Source of the DNA: Spirosoma sp. KUDC1026
GTDB lineage: Bacteria > Bacteroidota > Bacteroidia > Cytophagales > Spirosomataceae
Assembly (NCBI RefSeq): GCF_013375035.1
Contig: NZ_CP056032.1
Location: 3,780,001 to 3,844,000, forward strand
Reading direction: 5' to 3'
Length of the DNA stretch: 64,000 nucleotides
Positions 45,190 through 55,400 of this stretch are shown piece after piece (position 1 is the first letter of the stretch; every line of letters begins with the position of its first letter). The position numbers and the translations under genes are program-made. The notes under the pieces were generated by a model, which was given only the letters and a program-made list of their open reading frames with translations, ran no database searches and had not been told where the DNA came from.

Positions 45190-46677
45190 CTAATGGTGCA
45201 TTCCATTCATTCCTTTATGCATGCGTTTCATGCTGCCCATAGTCATCAGACTGGGCGACAGACGCAGGTAGATTTGGCCGGACACGGGTGTTTTTCCGTA
45301 AACGGTTCGCAAAAACTGATCCGTTAAACCGCCCGTCACCTGCGCGCCTAAAACCAGGTCTGTGTTCCACTGCTGCGCCAGTCGGTAATTCATGCCCAAC
45401 GTCAGATTATTGATTGTAAAGACGGCGTGGTCGTCGTAACCCATTCGCTCCGCCTGAGCGACTAACGACAGTTCCTCGGCCGATTTGCCCACGTTTTCGT
45501 AACGTCCGTAAACCGCAACTTTATCGATCTGCAGACTGCTTTCGGCCAGGAACGCATTTTCGTTTTCCCCGCCGTGGCTGTTCATACCCCAGGTGAGGGC
45601 CGACGTTACGTAGCGACCGGGGGCGCCTAACCCTTTGCTGTGCAGCACCGACGCCGTTGTTCGAGTAATGTTTTGTTCAGGATGGGCCACTTCCGGGCTG
45701 TGCAGGTATCCCTGCGAGAACTGAAAGGCCAGCGATGGTGAGGGATTAACCGACAAACGGTATGAGTAACTATCGAAGCGCGGCCGATCAAAATCATACC
45801 GATTCTCGTTGGGTTCACGCCCCGTAAACGACGAGGCTTCCAATTTAGCCCACTTGTAGCGGAACCCGACCGTGGCCACGCCAAACAGAATATGCGTCGC
45901 ATCCTGCCAGTGGTGGCTCAGGGGCGCATCCGGATTGTTGAACGAGGAAATACGGTGCATAAAGGCCGGAGGGCCCAGGGCGGGCTCACCGGGGTAGCCT
46001 ACGTAACCATATAGATCTATGTCTTTATTGAACGAATGGCTGTAGCTCACCGACAGTTCCGAAACGAGATCGTGCGGGTGCTGTTTGTCGATAAGTGGCT
46101 GATCTTTGTACGTTTCGCCCGTCTGAAACAGCAATGGATAACCGCCGTTACTAACCGTCAGCGGGTCGAGCGAAACCATTGCCCGCACCTGAAACAAGCC
46201 TTTCTGCCCAACTTTACGCTGAGCCATCCCCATAAACCAGTTTGGGGCTCCCAGTTGCTGCGCGCGTCCCCGCCCCCCGGGGTTATTACTGTTCTGGCTG
46301 GTATACCGCAGATAAACCGCGTAGTGCAGCATATAGCTCCACGGACTGCTCGACGGCTGGCTCATGTAAGCATACATGGGCGTGTTATCCGGGTGCCAGG
46401 ACGTACCAGAGCCGTTGCGGTTCATGGGCAGGTGGCGTGACAGCGAATGGGTCATGCCCATTGTGTCCATCGTCATCCCGTCATTCTGCATCATGCCCAT
46501 ACCGTTCATCGACGAAGAACTCAATCTGGCAGAGTCGCCTTGTGCTGGCTTAGTCTTGCTGGACCTTTCCTGGCCGGGCCCCTCCTGGCCGGGCATCGGC
46601 ATGCCTTCGTGATGCTGGTGCTGTGCCATTGCGCCAAAACTCAGAAGCAGTAAAATGAGTGTATATGCTTTGTTCAT
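45190..46677 (-). CDS. His/Met-rich outer-membrane protein of a copper-type locus
   Basis: A 495-residue exported protein starting MNKAYTLILLLLSFGAMAQ, a signal peptide. Right after cleavage comes a His/Met-rich stretch: HQHHEGMPMPGQEGPGQE, then MNGMGMMQNDGMTMDTMGMT. The rest alternates like a beta-barrel (SGQIYLRLSPSLMTMGSM), with a His/Met-rich end (KRMHKGMNGMHH). Methionine and histidine clusters are typical copper-binding features. The precise family is not one I can name. The start at 46677 is chosen over 46728 because of the signal peptide. Confidence 0.8.
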   Translation of the reverse strand: MNKAYTLILLLLSFGAMAQHQHHEGMPMPGQEGPGQERSSKTKPAQGDSARLSSSSMNGMGMMQNDGMTMDTMGMTHSLSRHLPMNRNGSGTSWHPDNTPMYAYMSQPSSSPWSYMLHYAVYLRYTSQNSNNPGGRGRAQQLGAPNWFMGMAQRKVGQKGLFQVRAMVSLDPLTVSNGGYPLLFQTGETYKDQPLIDKQHPHDLVSELSVSYSHSFNKDIDLYGYVGYPGEPALGPPAFMHRISSFNNPDAPLSHHWQDATHILFGVATVGFRYKWAKLEASSFTGREPNENRYDFDRPRFDSYSYRLSVNPSPSLAFQFSQGYLHSPEVAHPEQNITRTTASVLHSKGLGAPGRYVTSALTWGMNSHGGENENAFLAESSLQIDKVAVYGRYENVGKSAEELSLVAQAERMGYDDHAVFTINNLTLGMNYRLAQQWNTDLVLGAQVTGGLTDQFLRTVYGKTPVSGQIYLRLSPSLMTMGSMKRMHKGMNGMHH

Positions 46678-46744
46678 TAGGCTGTCGAGTAAAATAAAAC
46701 TGGTGGTACCACCCGTGGGCAGTACCACCAGTTATTCTGTTGAA

Positions 46745-47092
46745 TTAGGCGGCCATGCTCCGGCATTCTTCAGCGCATTTCCGGCAGGCTTCAGCGCAGG
46801 CTTTGCAGTGAGCATTGTGATCGGCGTGTTTTTCGCACTCGGCCGCACAGGCTTCGCAGGCTTCCGCGCAGACTTTCATGAACGAGGCCATAAACTGCGA
46901 GCCCCGGGCCGTCAGCCGGCCGCAGAGGGTGCATAGGTCGGCGCAGTCGCGGCACAGTTTGATGCAGGCCGTCATGTCGTGGCCTTTGCTGTCTTCATCG
47001 CCCATCTCCAGGCAGGCGGTAGCGCAGGCTTCACAGGCTTCGGCGCAGCTAAAACAGGTATCGACGTGTTGGGTTGAGGTCATGTTTTCCAT
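46745..47092 (-). CDS. Cysteine-rich four-helix-bundle copper-storage protein (Csp family)
   Basis: A 115-residue protein with 19 cysteines, mostly in CxxxC spacing along helices (CFSCAEACEACATAC, CIKLCRDCADLCTLC, VCAEACEACAAEC, HCKACAEACRKCAEEC). This is the Csp pattern (DUF326-like), where cysteines point into the core of a four-helix bundle and bind many Cu(I) ions. There is no signal peptide, which suggests a cytosolic Csp3-like form. The start at 47092 (MENMTSTQ) is preferred to 47137. The gene lies between the AraC regulator and the His/Met-rich protein, which supports a copper role. Confidence 0.93.
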   Translation of the reverse strand: MENMTSTQHVDTCFSCAEACEACATACLEMGDEDSKGHDMTACIKLCRDCADLCTLCGRLTARGSQFMASFMKVCAEACEACAAECEKHADHNAHCKACAEACRKCAEECRSMAA

Positions 47093-47184
47093 GAGTCTTG
47101 TTGAGTTATTGGTTCTTCGACCACCATTGATCAACAAAATAACTCGCTGCAGCCTATTCAGTTTTTACATAATTCCGGTCTGCT

Positions 47185-47751
47185 TTAAAGCATATCCAAC
47201 GGTCGGCGTTCGGCCTGAGCGGCTTTGCGAAACTGACCCGGTGTTTGCCCCGTCACTTGCCGGAACTGATTGGATAAATGCTGCACGCTGCTGTAGTTCA
47301 ACCGCCAGGCGATCTCACTCAGCGTCAGCTCGTCGTACCGGAGCCATTCCTTTACCTTTTCGATCTTCAGGGCGATACTATATTTTTCTACAGTTTGCCC
47401 CTCACTGGCCGAAAACAGACCGCTGAGATACGAGTATTCGTAACCCAGCTTTCGCTCCAGAAAAGTTGAGTAATTTTCATTGGCCTGCCGCTCGCCTTTC
47501 AGGTGCTGCACTTCGTTAATGAGCAGCACTTTCATGTGCTCCACCAGCGACTGCCGCCGGTCATCAACCAGGTCGAAGCCGTTTTCCTGCAACAACTGGC
47601 GCACATCATCGAGCGTAACCGTAGCGGGCAGCTCATCAACTTCGACTTCTCCCAGCTCAACCCGACTAGGTATCAGCCCGACTTTTATCAGTTCCTCGCG
47701 CACAACCCGCTTGCAGCGATCGCACACCATATTTTTTACGATCAGCTTCAT
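47185..47751 (-). CDS. AraC family regulator with N-terminal CxxC metal-domain
   Basis: A 188-residue regulator. The N-terminus KLIVKNMVCDRCKRVVREEL followed by VTLDDVRQLLQENGFDLVDD resembles a heavy-metal-associated domain with its CxxC site. The C-terminal AraC double helix-turn-helix covers about residues 95-180: ALKIEKVKEWLRYDELTLSE, IAWRLNYSSVQHLSNQFRQV, TGQTPGQFRK. So metal binding may control DNA binding. Its ATG overlaps the stop of the TonB receptor gene by one base, so both are translated together. Likely targets are the genes of this cluster. Confidence 0.88.
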   Translation of the reverse strand: MKLIVKNMVCDRCKRVVREELIKVGLIPSRVELGEVEVDELPATVTLDDVRQLLQENGFDLVDDRRQSLVEHMKVLLINEVQHLKGERQANENYSTFLERKLGYEYSYLSGLFSASEGQTVEKYSIALKIEKVKEWLRYDELTLSEIAWRLNYSSVQHLSNQFRQVTGQTPGQFRKAAQAERRPLDML

Positions 47752-49985
47752 TATAAAACAGGTTTAAAGCGAAATCCCAGATACACCATACGGCCCGTAA
47801 CGGGTCCCCACGCCCGGCTACCGGCGTCAAAGTTGACCCCGAAGGGATCGTTGGCGGCCACGATAGGGTTCAGTTGCCGGAATCCCGTCAGGTTTTCGCC
47901 ACCCAGGTAAATTTCCCAGCCGCTCCGAAAGGCCCGGCTCACCTGCGCGTTCAGGTTATAAAATCCAGGCGAGTAGTCGGTAGGCATGTTGCCATAGCTC
48001 GTATGCACGTAGTCTGGGCGTAGGTACGGTATCCGGCGGGGCCCGTTCCATTGCAGCGTAGCGTCGAATTTCCATTTATCGAAGGGCAGCGCATAGCCCG
48101 CGTTCAACAGCACCCGGTCGCGGCTCACCATCATTTTAGGCAGCAGCCGGCTCTCTCCGAATGGCCCACCCATGCTCTGCCGCACGTCGAACAAACGGTA
48201 AGCTGCTTTTACTTCGAAGCGCTTTATGGGCTGGATGTTTAACTCCGCCTGAAAGCTATTCGCAAAGGATGCCCCCTGCAGGTTATAGAAATGCAGTTCG
48301 CGAGGATGCTCCAGATCAACAACCAGTTGGTTCTCAAACGTGGTCCGATGATAGTCCAATACCAGCGATGCTTTTTTACCGAACAGGTTGACGTCATTGG
48401 ACAGACTCAGGCCGTAATTCCAGGAGATTTCGGGTTGCAACGGGCTGTCGTTGACAATCGTTCGTGAGCTGACCAGGTAGCCAAAATTCTCGATAAACCT
48501 GTTCGGCACCCGAAAACCACGTCCCCCCGAAGCCCGGAGCGCTACGTTCGGGCTCAGGTTGTATTTCAGGTGCGCCCGGGGTGTCCACTGCGCGCCAAAT
48601 AGATTGTGGTAATCAAAACGACCGCCCAACACAAAGGTTAGTTTCTCCAGATAGGAATAGGTATACTCCGCAAATACGCCCGGCACCGATTCGGTACGGT
48701 TCGTTTGCAAAGGCCCCAGTCGCTCGAGATAATCGTCCAGCAGGTAGCTTAACCCTGCTTTGTAGGCATGATTGGTATTGCCAATGATGGACTGGTAAAT
48801 CAGGTTGGCGTAAAAGGTACGCTGCAGACCTAAATAGGGTCGATACCCGAAATTAGCGATCTGCTCGTGGTGCAATCCGTTCAGAATGAGGCCCAGTCCT
48901 TTATAGGGTTTGTCGGGATAGAGCTTGGCCGTTTTGGAGAAAAACTCCAGCCGCCGGGTGGTGTTCCCAAAGCTATAGCGCGTGGATGATGGGGTATCAT
49001 ACCGCGCAAGCTGACCCCCATCCCGATCTTCGTATAGGGCTTTCACGCCAAACTGCGCCACGAACCGATCACTGCTGTATTTGTAGCGGTTGATGGCGTT
49101 GAGTTGGGTGTACAGGGGCAAATCCCGGAAGCCGTCGTTGTTCTGGTCAATCTCGTTACGTAGCGCACTGGCATGACCCAGTACCCCCACGGTCCATTTT
49201 TTGCTGAGTGGCTTCGACCAATTGGCGTTGCCTTCTATCCGGCCAAAGCTGTTAACGTATCCGTTCAGGAACAGTTTATCCGGGCTGTCGGGCTTCTGTA
49301 ACTCTACATTCATCTGCCCACTCATTGACTCGTAGCCATTCACAACAGATCCGGCACCTTTGCCGATATCAATCGACGTAATCCAGGTGCCGGGAATGTA
49401 ATTCAGACCGAAGGTGGTAGCCAGCCCCCGTATCGTCGGGATATTCTCGACGTTAGTCTGCACGTACTGCCCGCCTAATCCCAGAAACTGAATCTGCTTG
49501 GCTCCCGTCACAGCATCAGCATACGACACGCTAACCGACGCGTTCGTTTCGAAGCTTTCCGACAGGTTGCAGCAGGCCGCTTTCGCCAGCGTACGCTGAG
49601 TGATCAGTTCCGTCTGAATAGGGTTCATCCGGTCCAGTTGTCCAGCCGCCCCAGACACCGTAACCTCCGACAGGGTACGCTCCGGCCGCAGAATACTTGT
49701 AATATCGTTTGCCGGATTGGTAACCGTAAGCGTGTCGGACTGATAACCGACGTAACTGATCAGTAATTGATTGAATTGTGTTGTCAGGGGCAGTTGAAAA
49801 CGCCCTGTTGAATCGGTGATGGTTCCTCCGCTGGAACCTGCCCAACGGACGGTAGCACCAATCAGGGGAATCCGTTTATTCTGTTGCTGTTCGGCCACAA
49901 CGCCCCGAACAACGACCGACGAATCGATCTGAGCTCTTACCGGCAGAGCTGCCAGCAGAGTCAGTATAACAAGGTAAAATCGCAT
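47751..49985 (-). CDS. TonB-dependent receptor with Cys-Cys plug motif (metal uptake type)
   Basis: A 744-residue outer-membrane receptor. A signal peptide (FYLVILTLLAALPVRAQ) precedes a carboxypeptidase-regulatory-like domain (LIGATVRWAGSSGGTITDST). The plug contains TLAKAACCNLSESFETNASV, with two adjacent cysteines, unusual for an outer-membrane protein, and GGQYVQTNVENIPTIRGL. The barrel ends VYLGFRFKPVL. This plug variant occurs in Bacteroidota receptors found with HMA proteins. The start at 49985 is chosen because an upstream one at 50051 adds a Cys-rich leader. The AraC gene follows with a TAATG overlap. Copper as ligand is inferred from context. Confidence 0.9.
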   Translation of the reverse strand: MRFYLVILTLLAALPVRAQIDSSVVVRGVVAEQQQNKRIPLIGATVRWAGSSGGTITDSTGRFQLPLTTQFNQLLISYVGYQSDTLTVTNPANDITSILRPERTLSEVTVSGAAGQLDRMNPIQTELITQRTLAKAACCNLSESFETNASVSVSYADAVTGAKQIQFLGLGGQYVQTNVENIPTIRGLATTFGLNYIPGTWITSIDIGKGAGSVVNGYESMSGQMNVELQKPDSPDKLFLNGYVNSFGRIEGNANWSKPLSKKWTVGVLGHASALRNEIDQNNDGFRDLPLYTQLNAINRYKYSSDRFVAQFGVKALYEDRDGGQLARYDTPSSTRYSFGNTTRRLEFFSKTAKLYPDKPYKGLGLILNGLHHEQIANFGYRPYLGLQRTFYANLIYQSIIGNTNHAYKAGLSYLLDDYLERLGPLQTNRTESVPGVFAEYTYSYLEKLTFVLGGRFDYHNLFGAQWTPRAHLKYNLSPNVALRASGGRGFRVPNRFIENFGYLVSSRTIVNDSPLQPEISWNYGLSLSNDVNLFGKKASLVLDYHRTTFENQLVVDLEHPRELHFYNLQGASFANSFQAELNIQPIKRFEVKAAYRLFDVRQSMGGPFGESRLLPKMMVSRDRVLLNAGYALPFDKWKFDATLQWNGPRRIPYLRPDYVHTSYGNMPTDYSPGFYNLNAQVSRAFRSGWEIYLGGENLTGFRQLNPIVAANDPFGVNFDAGSRAWGPVTGRMVYLGFRFKPVL

Positions 49986-50059
49986 GTATGTATAGATTGA
50001 TAGAAAACAGAACAAGCCCGTGTCTTGTGGACACCGGCAGCAATGCATCAATCAATACA

Positions 50060-50515
50060 TCAAATAAGGAAGCGCTGTACGAGCGACAGGAGATCGCGCC
50101 CGGACGGTAAGGATGGTGAAGAAACAGCAGGAGCGCTGGTTGCAACGCTATGATCAAAAATCCAGTCAACCAGCCAGGTAACGACGGTTAGTACGCTGGT
50201 CAGAACGGCCTCCGTAACAATTTTGGCGAATTTGGCTACCAGTTGGGTCAGCGAGGATGTTACGTCTACATTTTCGTAGCTCTGTTCATCCTGGCAGCAC
50301 TCATCCCGACTGATGATCAGTTCGTCTGTATTGATGGCCGTGTGTTTGCCAATTTTGCAGCCCTTTTGCTCAGCGTCTTTACTGAACGCAACCACCATGG
50401 TCTTTTTCTTGCCGCGCATCTGGCACGAATGTTCTACCAGTCCAAAGCCCGTACTGCTCAGCAGCACGATGCAGGCCATCAGGAGGTTGAACAGTTGAAA
50501 AAGCCGACGTTTCAT
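50060..50515 (-). CDS. HYC_CC_PP family protein
   Basis: A 151-residue membrane or exported protein. Its start is a hydrophobic segment (LFQLFNLLMACIVLLSSTGF) followed by LVEHSCQMRGKKKTMV, which fits the HYC motif with Ser for Tyr. DECCQDEQ is the CC motif. A second hydrophobic helix (VLTSVLTVVTWLVDWIFD) lies near the C-terminus and is followed by a Pro-containing SAPAVSSPSLPSG stretch. The family is restricted to Bacteroidota and of unknown function, commonly next to TonB receptors and HMA proteins. Here it is the first gene of the minus-strand copper-type cluster. Confidence 0.8.
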   Translation of the reverse strand: MKRRLFQLFNLLMACIVLLSSTGFGLVEHSCQMRGKKKTMVVAFSKDAEQKGCKIGKHTAINTDELIISRDECCQDEQSYENVDVTSSLTQLVAKFAKIVTEAVLTSVLTVVTWLVDWIFDHSVATSAPAVSSPSLPSGRDLLSLVQRFLI

Positions 50516-50568
50516 AGTGGACCAAAGGTAAAATCTCCAATTGAGATTTGCAAATACCTGGTAATCAA

Positions 50569-50602
50569 AAAGGGGAGACAGTTGATTAACCGTCTCCCCT
50601 TT
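50569..50602 (-). terminator. Terminator of the second susCD operon
   Basis: AAAGGGGAGAC (50569-50579) pairs exactly with GTCTCCCCTTT (50592-50602). Read on the minus strand the stem runs into TTTTTGATT. It follows the SusD stop by 27 bases. Confidence 0.85.
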
Positions 50603-50628
50603 CTACTTATCCAATTACTCAAAACCGA

Positions 50629-52368
50629 TTAGTAACCAGGATTTTGTGTTAACACGCCTTTCTGCAGGTCAAGCTGCGTCAGCGGAATTGGCATATACTC
50701 GCTCTTACCAGCGGTAAACTTAGCACCGCCCAGTGCGTTCGTTAGCTTAGCACCTTCGTATGTCAGGTATGCGTTAATCGTTGTAGCAGCCGTACCCCAG
50801 CGAACCAGGTCAAAGAAGCGGTGACCTTCACCCGACAGTTCCAGCTTCCGCTCAAAATACACCGCGTTACGCGCGGCATCTTTCGACGCAAAGGCTGACG
50901 TTGGGTATTCGCTGATCACGTACTTAGCTGCATTGGCACCTGCTGTGGTTTTCACATAACCATCCGCGTTAGCCGCCCGGCGACGGACCTGATTCACATA
51001 ATCCCGCGCTTTTTCCAGGCTACCAACTTCTACTTCCGCTTCAGCAGCCATGAGCAGTACGTCGGCGTAGCGAATCAGCAGAATGTTTAGACCCGTCCAG
51101 CCTTTTGTCCAGTTCGATACGTCAGCCGCGCGGCTTTCCTGTGCTCTCGTGTAGATGTATTTTTTAGGTGCGTAAGGACCACCGAAGGCCTGATCACGAA
51201 TCCAGTCTTTACCTGGGAACACCTGCCAGTCGAGGTAAGGAATACCCCGGCGACCAACTGACTGGTCAAGACGAGGGTCAAGGTTACCGGCATCCGGCGT
51301 AAAGGCCTGTGACGACTCCAGTCCCTGGTCGGTTACCAGTTGGTTAGCACCCGTGTTATACGAACCATCCAGCAGTGGCAGACCGTTGGCATTCGTGCGG
51401 AACGAGTTTGCCAGTTCGAAGCTTGGCTGGAAGAAGCCGCAGCAGCCTACCGGACCCGAAGGACCCGTGTTATAAGGCCAGTTCAGGTTCAAATCACCCG
51501 ACGCAGCATCTGAGCTACCCGTGTTAGCCGCATTCTGCGTAGAAAAGATTGCCTCTTCGTTGTTTTCGTTGTCGAAGCTAAATACGTTCCGGTACTGTGG
51601 TACCAGCGCGTATTTTTTACCGTTGGTTGTCTTGCCATTGGCAATTACCAGATCAAACAGCGTTTTTGCTTCGGCATACTTCTTCTGGTACAGATAAGTT
51701 TTTGCCAGGTACGTAGCAGCCGCCCATTTGTTTGCCCGTCCAGCCTCCGATTGGGTTTCGGGCAGGTTGTCGTAGGCGTATTTGAAATCAGCCTCTATTT
51801 TCGGCCAGATATCAGCGTCGTTTTTCACGTCAGCAATACCAGCCGCATAGTCTACCGTTTCGTCAACATAAGGCACCTTGTTAAAGGTACGTTTCAGATC
51901 GAAATAGTAGTGGCCACGAAGAAAGCGAGCTTCTCCACCGATACGCAGTTTATCCGAAGCTGATACCGTAGCATCTGCTGTCGTTAAGGCCCGAAGCGAC
52001 GAGTTAGCCCGGCTAATTCCTTCGTACATTGCCAGCCAGCGCTGGTTGATCTCGTTGTTACTCGACTGCACCTCAAACCGCATGATCGGCGTGATTGCGT
52101 TGAAGTCACCAGCATTGGAGCCTTTGTTAGCATCACCACCCAGGATACTACCATACACCCAGTTGGTCGAACTGGCGGTCTGGCTATACCCCCGACCATT
52201 CAGTTGGGCGTACGAGCTGATCAATAACCCCTCAATACCCGATTTGGTATTTAAGTTGGTGATCTGCAGCTGATTGGTTGGCGGCACGTCCAGAAACTCG
52301 TTCGAACATGCCCAGCCAAGCAGGGACAGAAGCGTCAGGCCAGTTCCTTTCGCAAGTATTTTTTTCAT
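50629..52368 (-). CDS. SusD/RagB family nutrient-binding lipoprotein
   Basis: A 579-residue surface lipoprotein partner of the SusC gene directly upstream. The lipoprotein signal is GLTLLSLLGWAC, with the acylated cysteine at about residue 21, then SNEFLDVPP. SusD features include MYEGISRANSSLRAL, GEARFLRGHYYFDLKRTFNK, TYLAKTYLYQKKYAEAKTLF, and the C-terminal YFERKLELSGEGHRFFDLVR. The start at 52368 (MKKILAKG) is chosen over 52389. The ligand is unknown, because no glycosidase or peptidase gene is next to it. Confidence 0.96.
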   Translation of the reverse strand: MKKILAKGTGLTLLSLLGWACSNEFLDVPPTNQLQITNLNTKSGIEGLLISSYAQLNGRGYSQTASSTNWVYGSILGGDANKGSNAGDFNAITPIMRFEVQSSNNEINQRWLAMYEGISRANSSLRALTTADATVSASDKLRIGGEARFLRGHYYFDLKRTFNKVPYVDETVDYAAGIADVKNDADIWPKIEADFKYAYDNLPETQSEAGRANKWAAATYLAKTYLYQKKYAEAKTLFDLVIANGKTTNGKKYALVPQYRNVFSFDNENNEEAIFSTQNAANTGSSDAASGDLNLNWPYNTGPSGPVGCCGFFQPSFELANSFRTNANGLPLLDGSYNTGANQLVTDQGLESSQAFTPDAGNLDPRLDQSVGRRGIPYLDWQVFPGKDWIRDQAFGGPYAPKKYIYTRAQESRAADVSNWTKGWTGLNILLIRYADVLLMAAEAEVEVGSLEKARDYVNQVRRRAANADGYVKTTAGANAAKYVISEYPTSAFASKDAARNAVYFERKLELSGEGHRFFDLVRWGTAATTINAYLTYEGAKLTNALGGAKFTAGKSEYMPIPLTQLDLQKGVLTQNPGY

Positions 52369-52401
52369 GTTTTTGTGTCTTAATAACAAGGATTAAACCT
52401 A

Positions 52402-55400
52402 TTAAAGTCCTACGCTGAGGCCAGCATTGAAACTGGGTGTGATTGGGTAGTTACCTACGTCAATACCCAACAGTTGGTCATTAGCCGCACCTACACCTGG
52501 ATCCAGACCACTGTATTTGGTGAGTGTTAGGATGTTGTTCGCTGCAATCGATACGCGAACCCGTTTCAGACCTATGCGATCCAGCAGACCAGTTGGCAGG
52601 GTGTAACCCAGCGTGATGTTCTGCAGACGCAGGAACGAACCGTTTTCAACATACCACGAGTTGATGGCGCCGTTGGTGCTGATGTTCGATACGTCTTCGA
52701 AAATTGGCTGGTTGGTGTTTGTGTTCGTTGGCGTCCAAGAGTTTAGAACCCGTGTGCTAACGGCGGCACCAGGGAACGATGGATAGAAGTCCGTGAACCA
52801 CTTCGAGTAGTTGAGCAGGTTGTTACCCAGCGAGGTGTAGGCATACACCAGGAAGTCGAAACCTTTGTAGTCCAGCCGCAGGTTAATACCGCCCGTGAAT
52901 TTAGGAACAGGGCTACCGATGAAGGTACGGTCAGCTTCGTTAACAATACCGTCGCCGTTGGTATCAGCATACCGGAAGCGACCAGCACCAGCACCAATTT
53001 GGTACGTACCGCCGGTTGCACCAGCATTGGCCCGGTTTACTTCTTCCTGCGACTGCCACAGACCAACTACTTTGTAGCCGAAGAATGAGCCCAGTGGCTG
53101 ACCAGCCTGCAGACGCGTTGGCAGACCACCAATCCGGTTGGTTGGCAAACCTACGTCGAAATAATCAACACCCGGAGCCAACCCCTGAATTTCGTTCTTC
53201 AGGAAGCTTCCGTTTACGCTTACTTCGTAACCAAGACCCGACGCGCTGGTACGTCCACGTGTCGTAATCTGCAGATCGATACCCTGGTTACGCATGCTAC
53301 CTACGTTGACTGAAGGCGCGCTAGCACGCGAACCAACAACACCTGGAATTGGAGCCTGGAACAGCAGGTCGCGGGTATCTTTCCGCCAGATGTCCAATAC
53401 CAGATCCAGTTTACCGTTCAGGAACGTACCATCAACACCTACGTTCGTGGTTACGCTACTTTCCCATTTTGCGTTCGGGTTACCGATCCGGTTCCGGAAG
53501 AAAGCTGCTGCTGTTGAACTATTCGAACCTGCGATGTCATAGCCGTTTGCTACGTTCGATTGATACAGGCTGAATTGGTTGTTTGGATCAACGTTGTTCG
53601 AGTTACCCATAATACCATAACCACCCCGAATTTTAAGATCGGTGATGAACGGTACGTTTTTCATAAACTCTTCACCCGAAATTCGCCAAGCTGCCGAGAA
53701 AGCCGGGAATACGCCGTAACGGTTAGCCGAACCAAAGCGGGACGAACCATCGCGACGAATAACGCCCGTCAGGATATACTTATCCATCAGGATATAGTTA
53801 GCCCGACCAAAGATCGAATAGAAATTAACCCCGTTGTACAGATCACCGTTCAATACTCGGCCGCTACCCGACGTCGTGTTAAACGATACGTAGTTAGGGT
53901 CTGTCGTGAATGGGTTCTGACCCGTACCGCTGATGTTCCGGCCCGCGCCATCGTTCAGGGCTTCAATACCCGCCAGTACGTCCAGGCTATGGTCATTACC
54001 GATGCGGGTTTTATACTGAGCCGTGTTCGTAAATACCCAGTTGAAGTTGTAGCCAGCACCTTCGTTCAGCGAGAAAGCCCCGTTGTTTTCAGCATTCTCA
54101 TAGCTACGCCGGTTGAAGTTTTTGTAGTAGTAATTACTGTAACCACCACCCAAGCTACTACGCAGGGTCAGGGCTGGAATCGGATCGTATTCCAGATATA
54201 CGTTACCAAAGGCGCTTACGTTGAAGCTCCGGTTATTCCGGACACCATCACGAGCTGCTACCGGGTTAGCTGGGTTGTTGAACCCTTTAGCGGCCGTACC
54301 CGCGTAACCACCAAACTCATCATAGATAGGAATGATCGGTGCCATCCGGAACGCTGACAGAATAACGCTTTCTTCCTGAGCCAGTTGCTGACCGTTAGTA
54401 CCTCCACCAATTTGACCCGAGTTGTTGATGTACGTCATCTGGAAGTTCTCGCCAAAACGAAGGTTCTTGATGATGTCGAACTCCGAGTTAGCCCGGATGT
54501 CATAGCGCTGGTAATCATTATATTTCAGAATACCCGCCTGCTTCTGCTGACCTAAGCTCACAAAGTAACGGCTGCTTTCCGTACCGCCCGAGAAACCCAG
54601 CGTCTGCCGCAGTAAGGGAGCATTACGAACGATAGCACCATACCAATCAGTCCCCTGCTTATTCGCCCGAACAACTTGGTAGATAGCTCCGCGGTTTGGG
54701 TCAACGTTGTAATTAGCCCGTTCTGCATTCAGGTCAACTGTACCGATAACGCCCGACCGGCCGCCTACGTTGATATAATCTGGCAACACTGGTGTATTAC
54801 CCGAACCATATTGACCGCTGGCAATACCTGTATAGCTAACTGGTTGCCCAAGTGATGTTTGACGATTACGTACCGCAGCCCAGGTCCAATCAGCTTGCTG
54901 CTGAGGATTCAACACGGCGGGGGCTGTACCTGGATCGGTGAAGCCGTACAGACCATCGTACGAGATGCTCAGTTTCTGTGCTTTCCGCTGACCTTTTTTC
55001 GTGGTGATGACAATCACACCGTTAGCAGCACGCGCACCATAAATCGATGCCGATGAAGCATCTTTCAGGATCGTGGTCGACTCAACATCGTCTGGATTCA
55101 GAAACTGCGTGCTTTGCGTAGGCACCCCATCTACTACGTAGAGTGGCTGGTTACCCCCAAAGGCACCAAAACCACGTACCCGAACGGTGTTGTTAGCCCC
55201 TGGCTGACCGCTGGCAATAACCGTTACCCCGGCAACCCGGCCCTGCAACTGCGTTTCAACGTTAGCCGATGGAACAACTTTAAGATCCTGGGCTTTTACA
55301 GTGGCTACAGCACCAGTGGTTTCGCGCTTGTTATCGGTGGTATAACCTGTTACGACAACTTCCTGCAGCGCCGTTGCGTCATCCTGCAACACAATGCTGA

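Noticed and set aside
53560-54357. 265-codon + strand frame inside the second susC gene
   Set aside because: Valine/arginine-rich shadow of the SusC reading frame; nothing suggests an independent gene.
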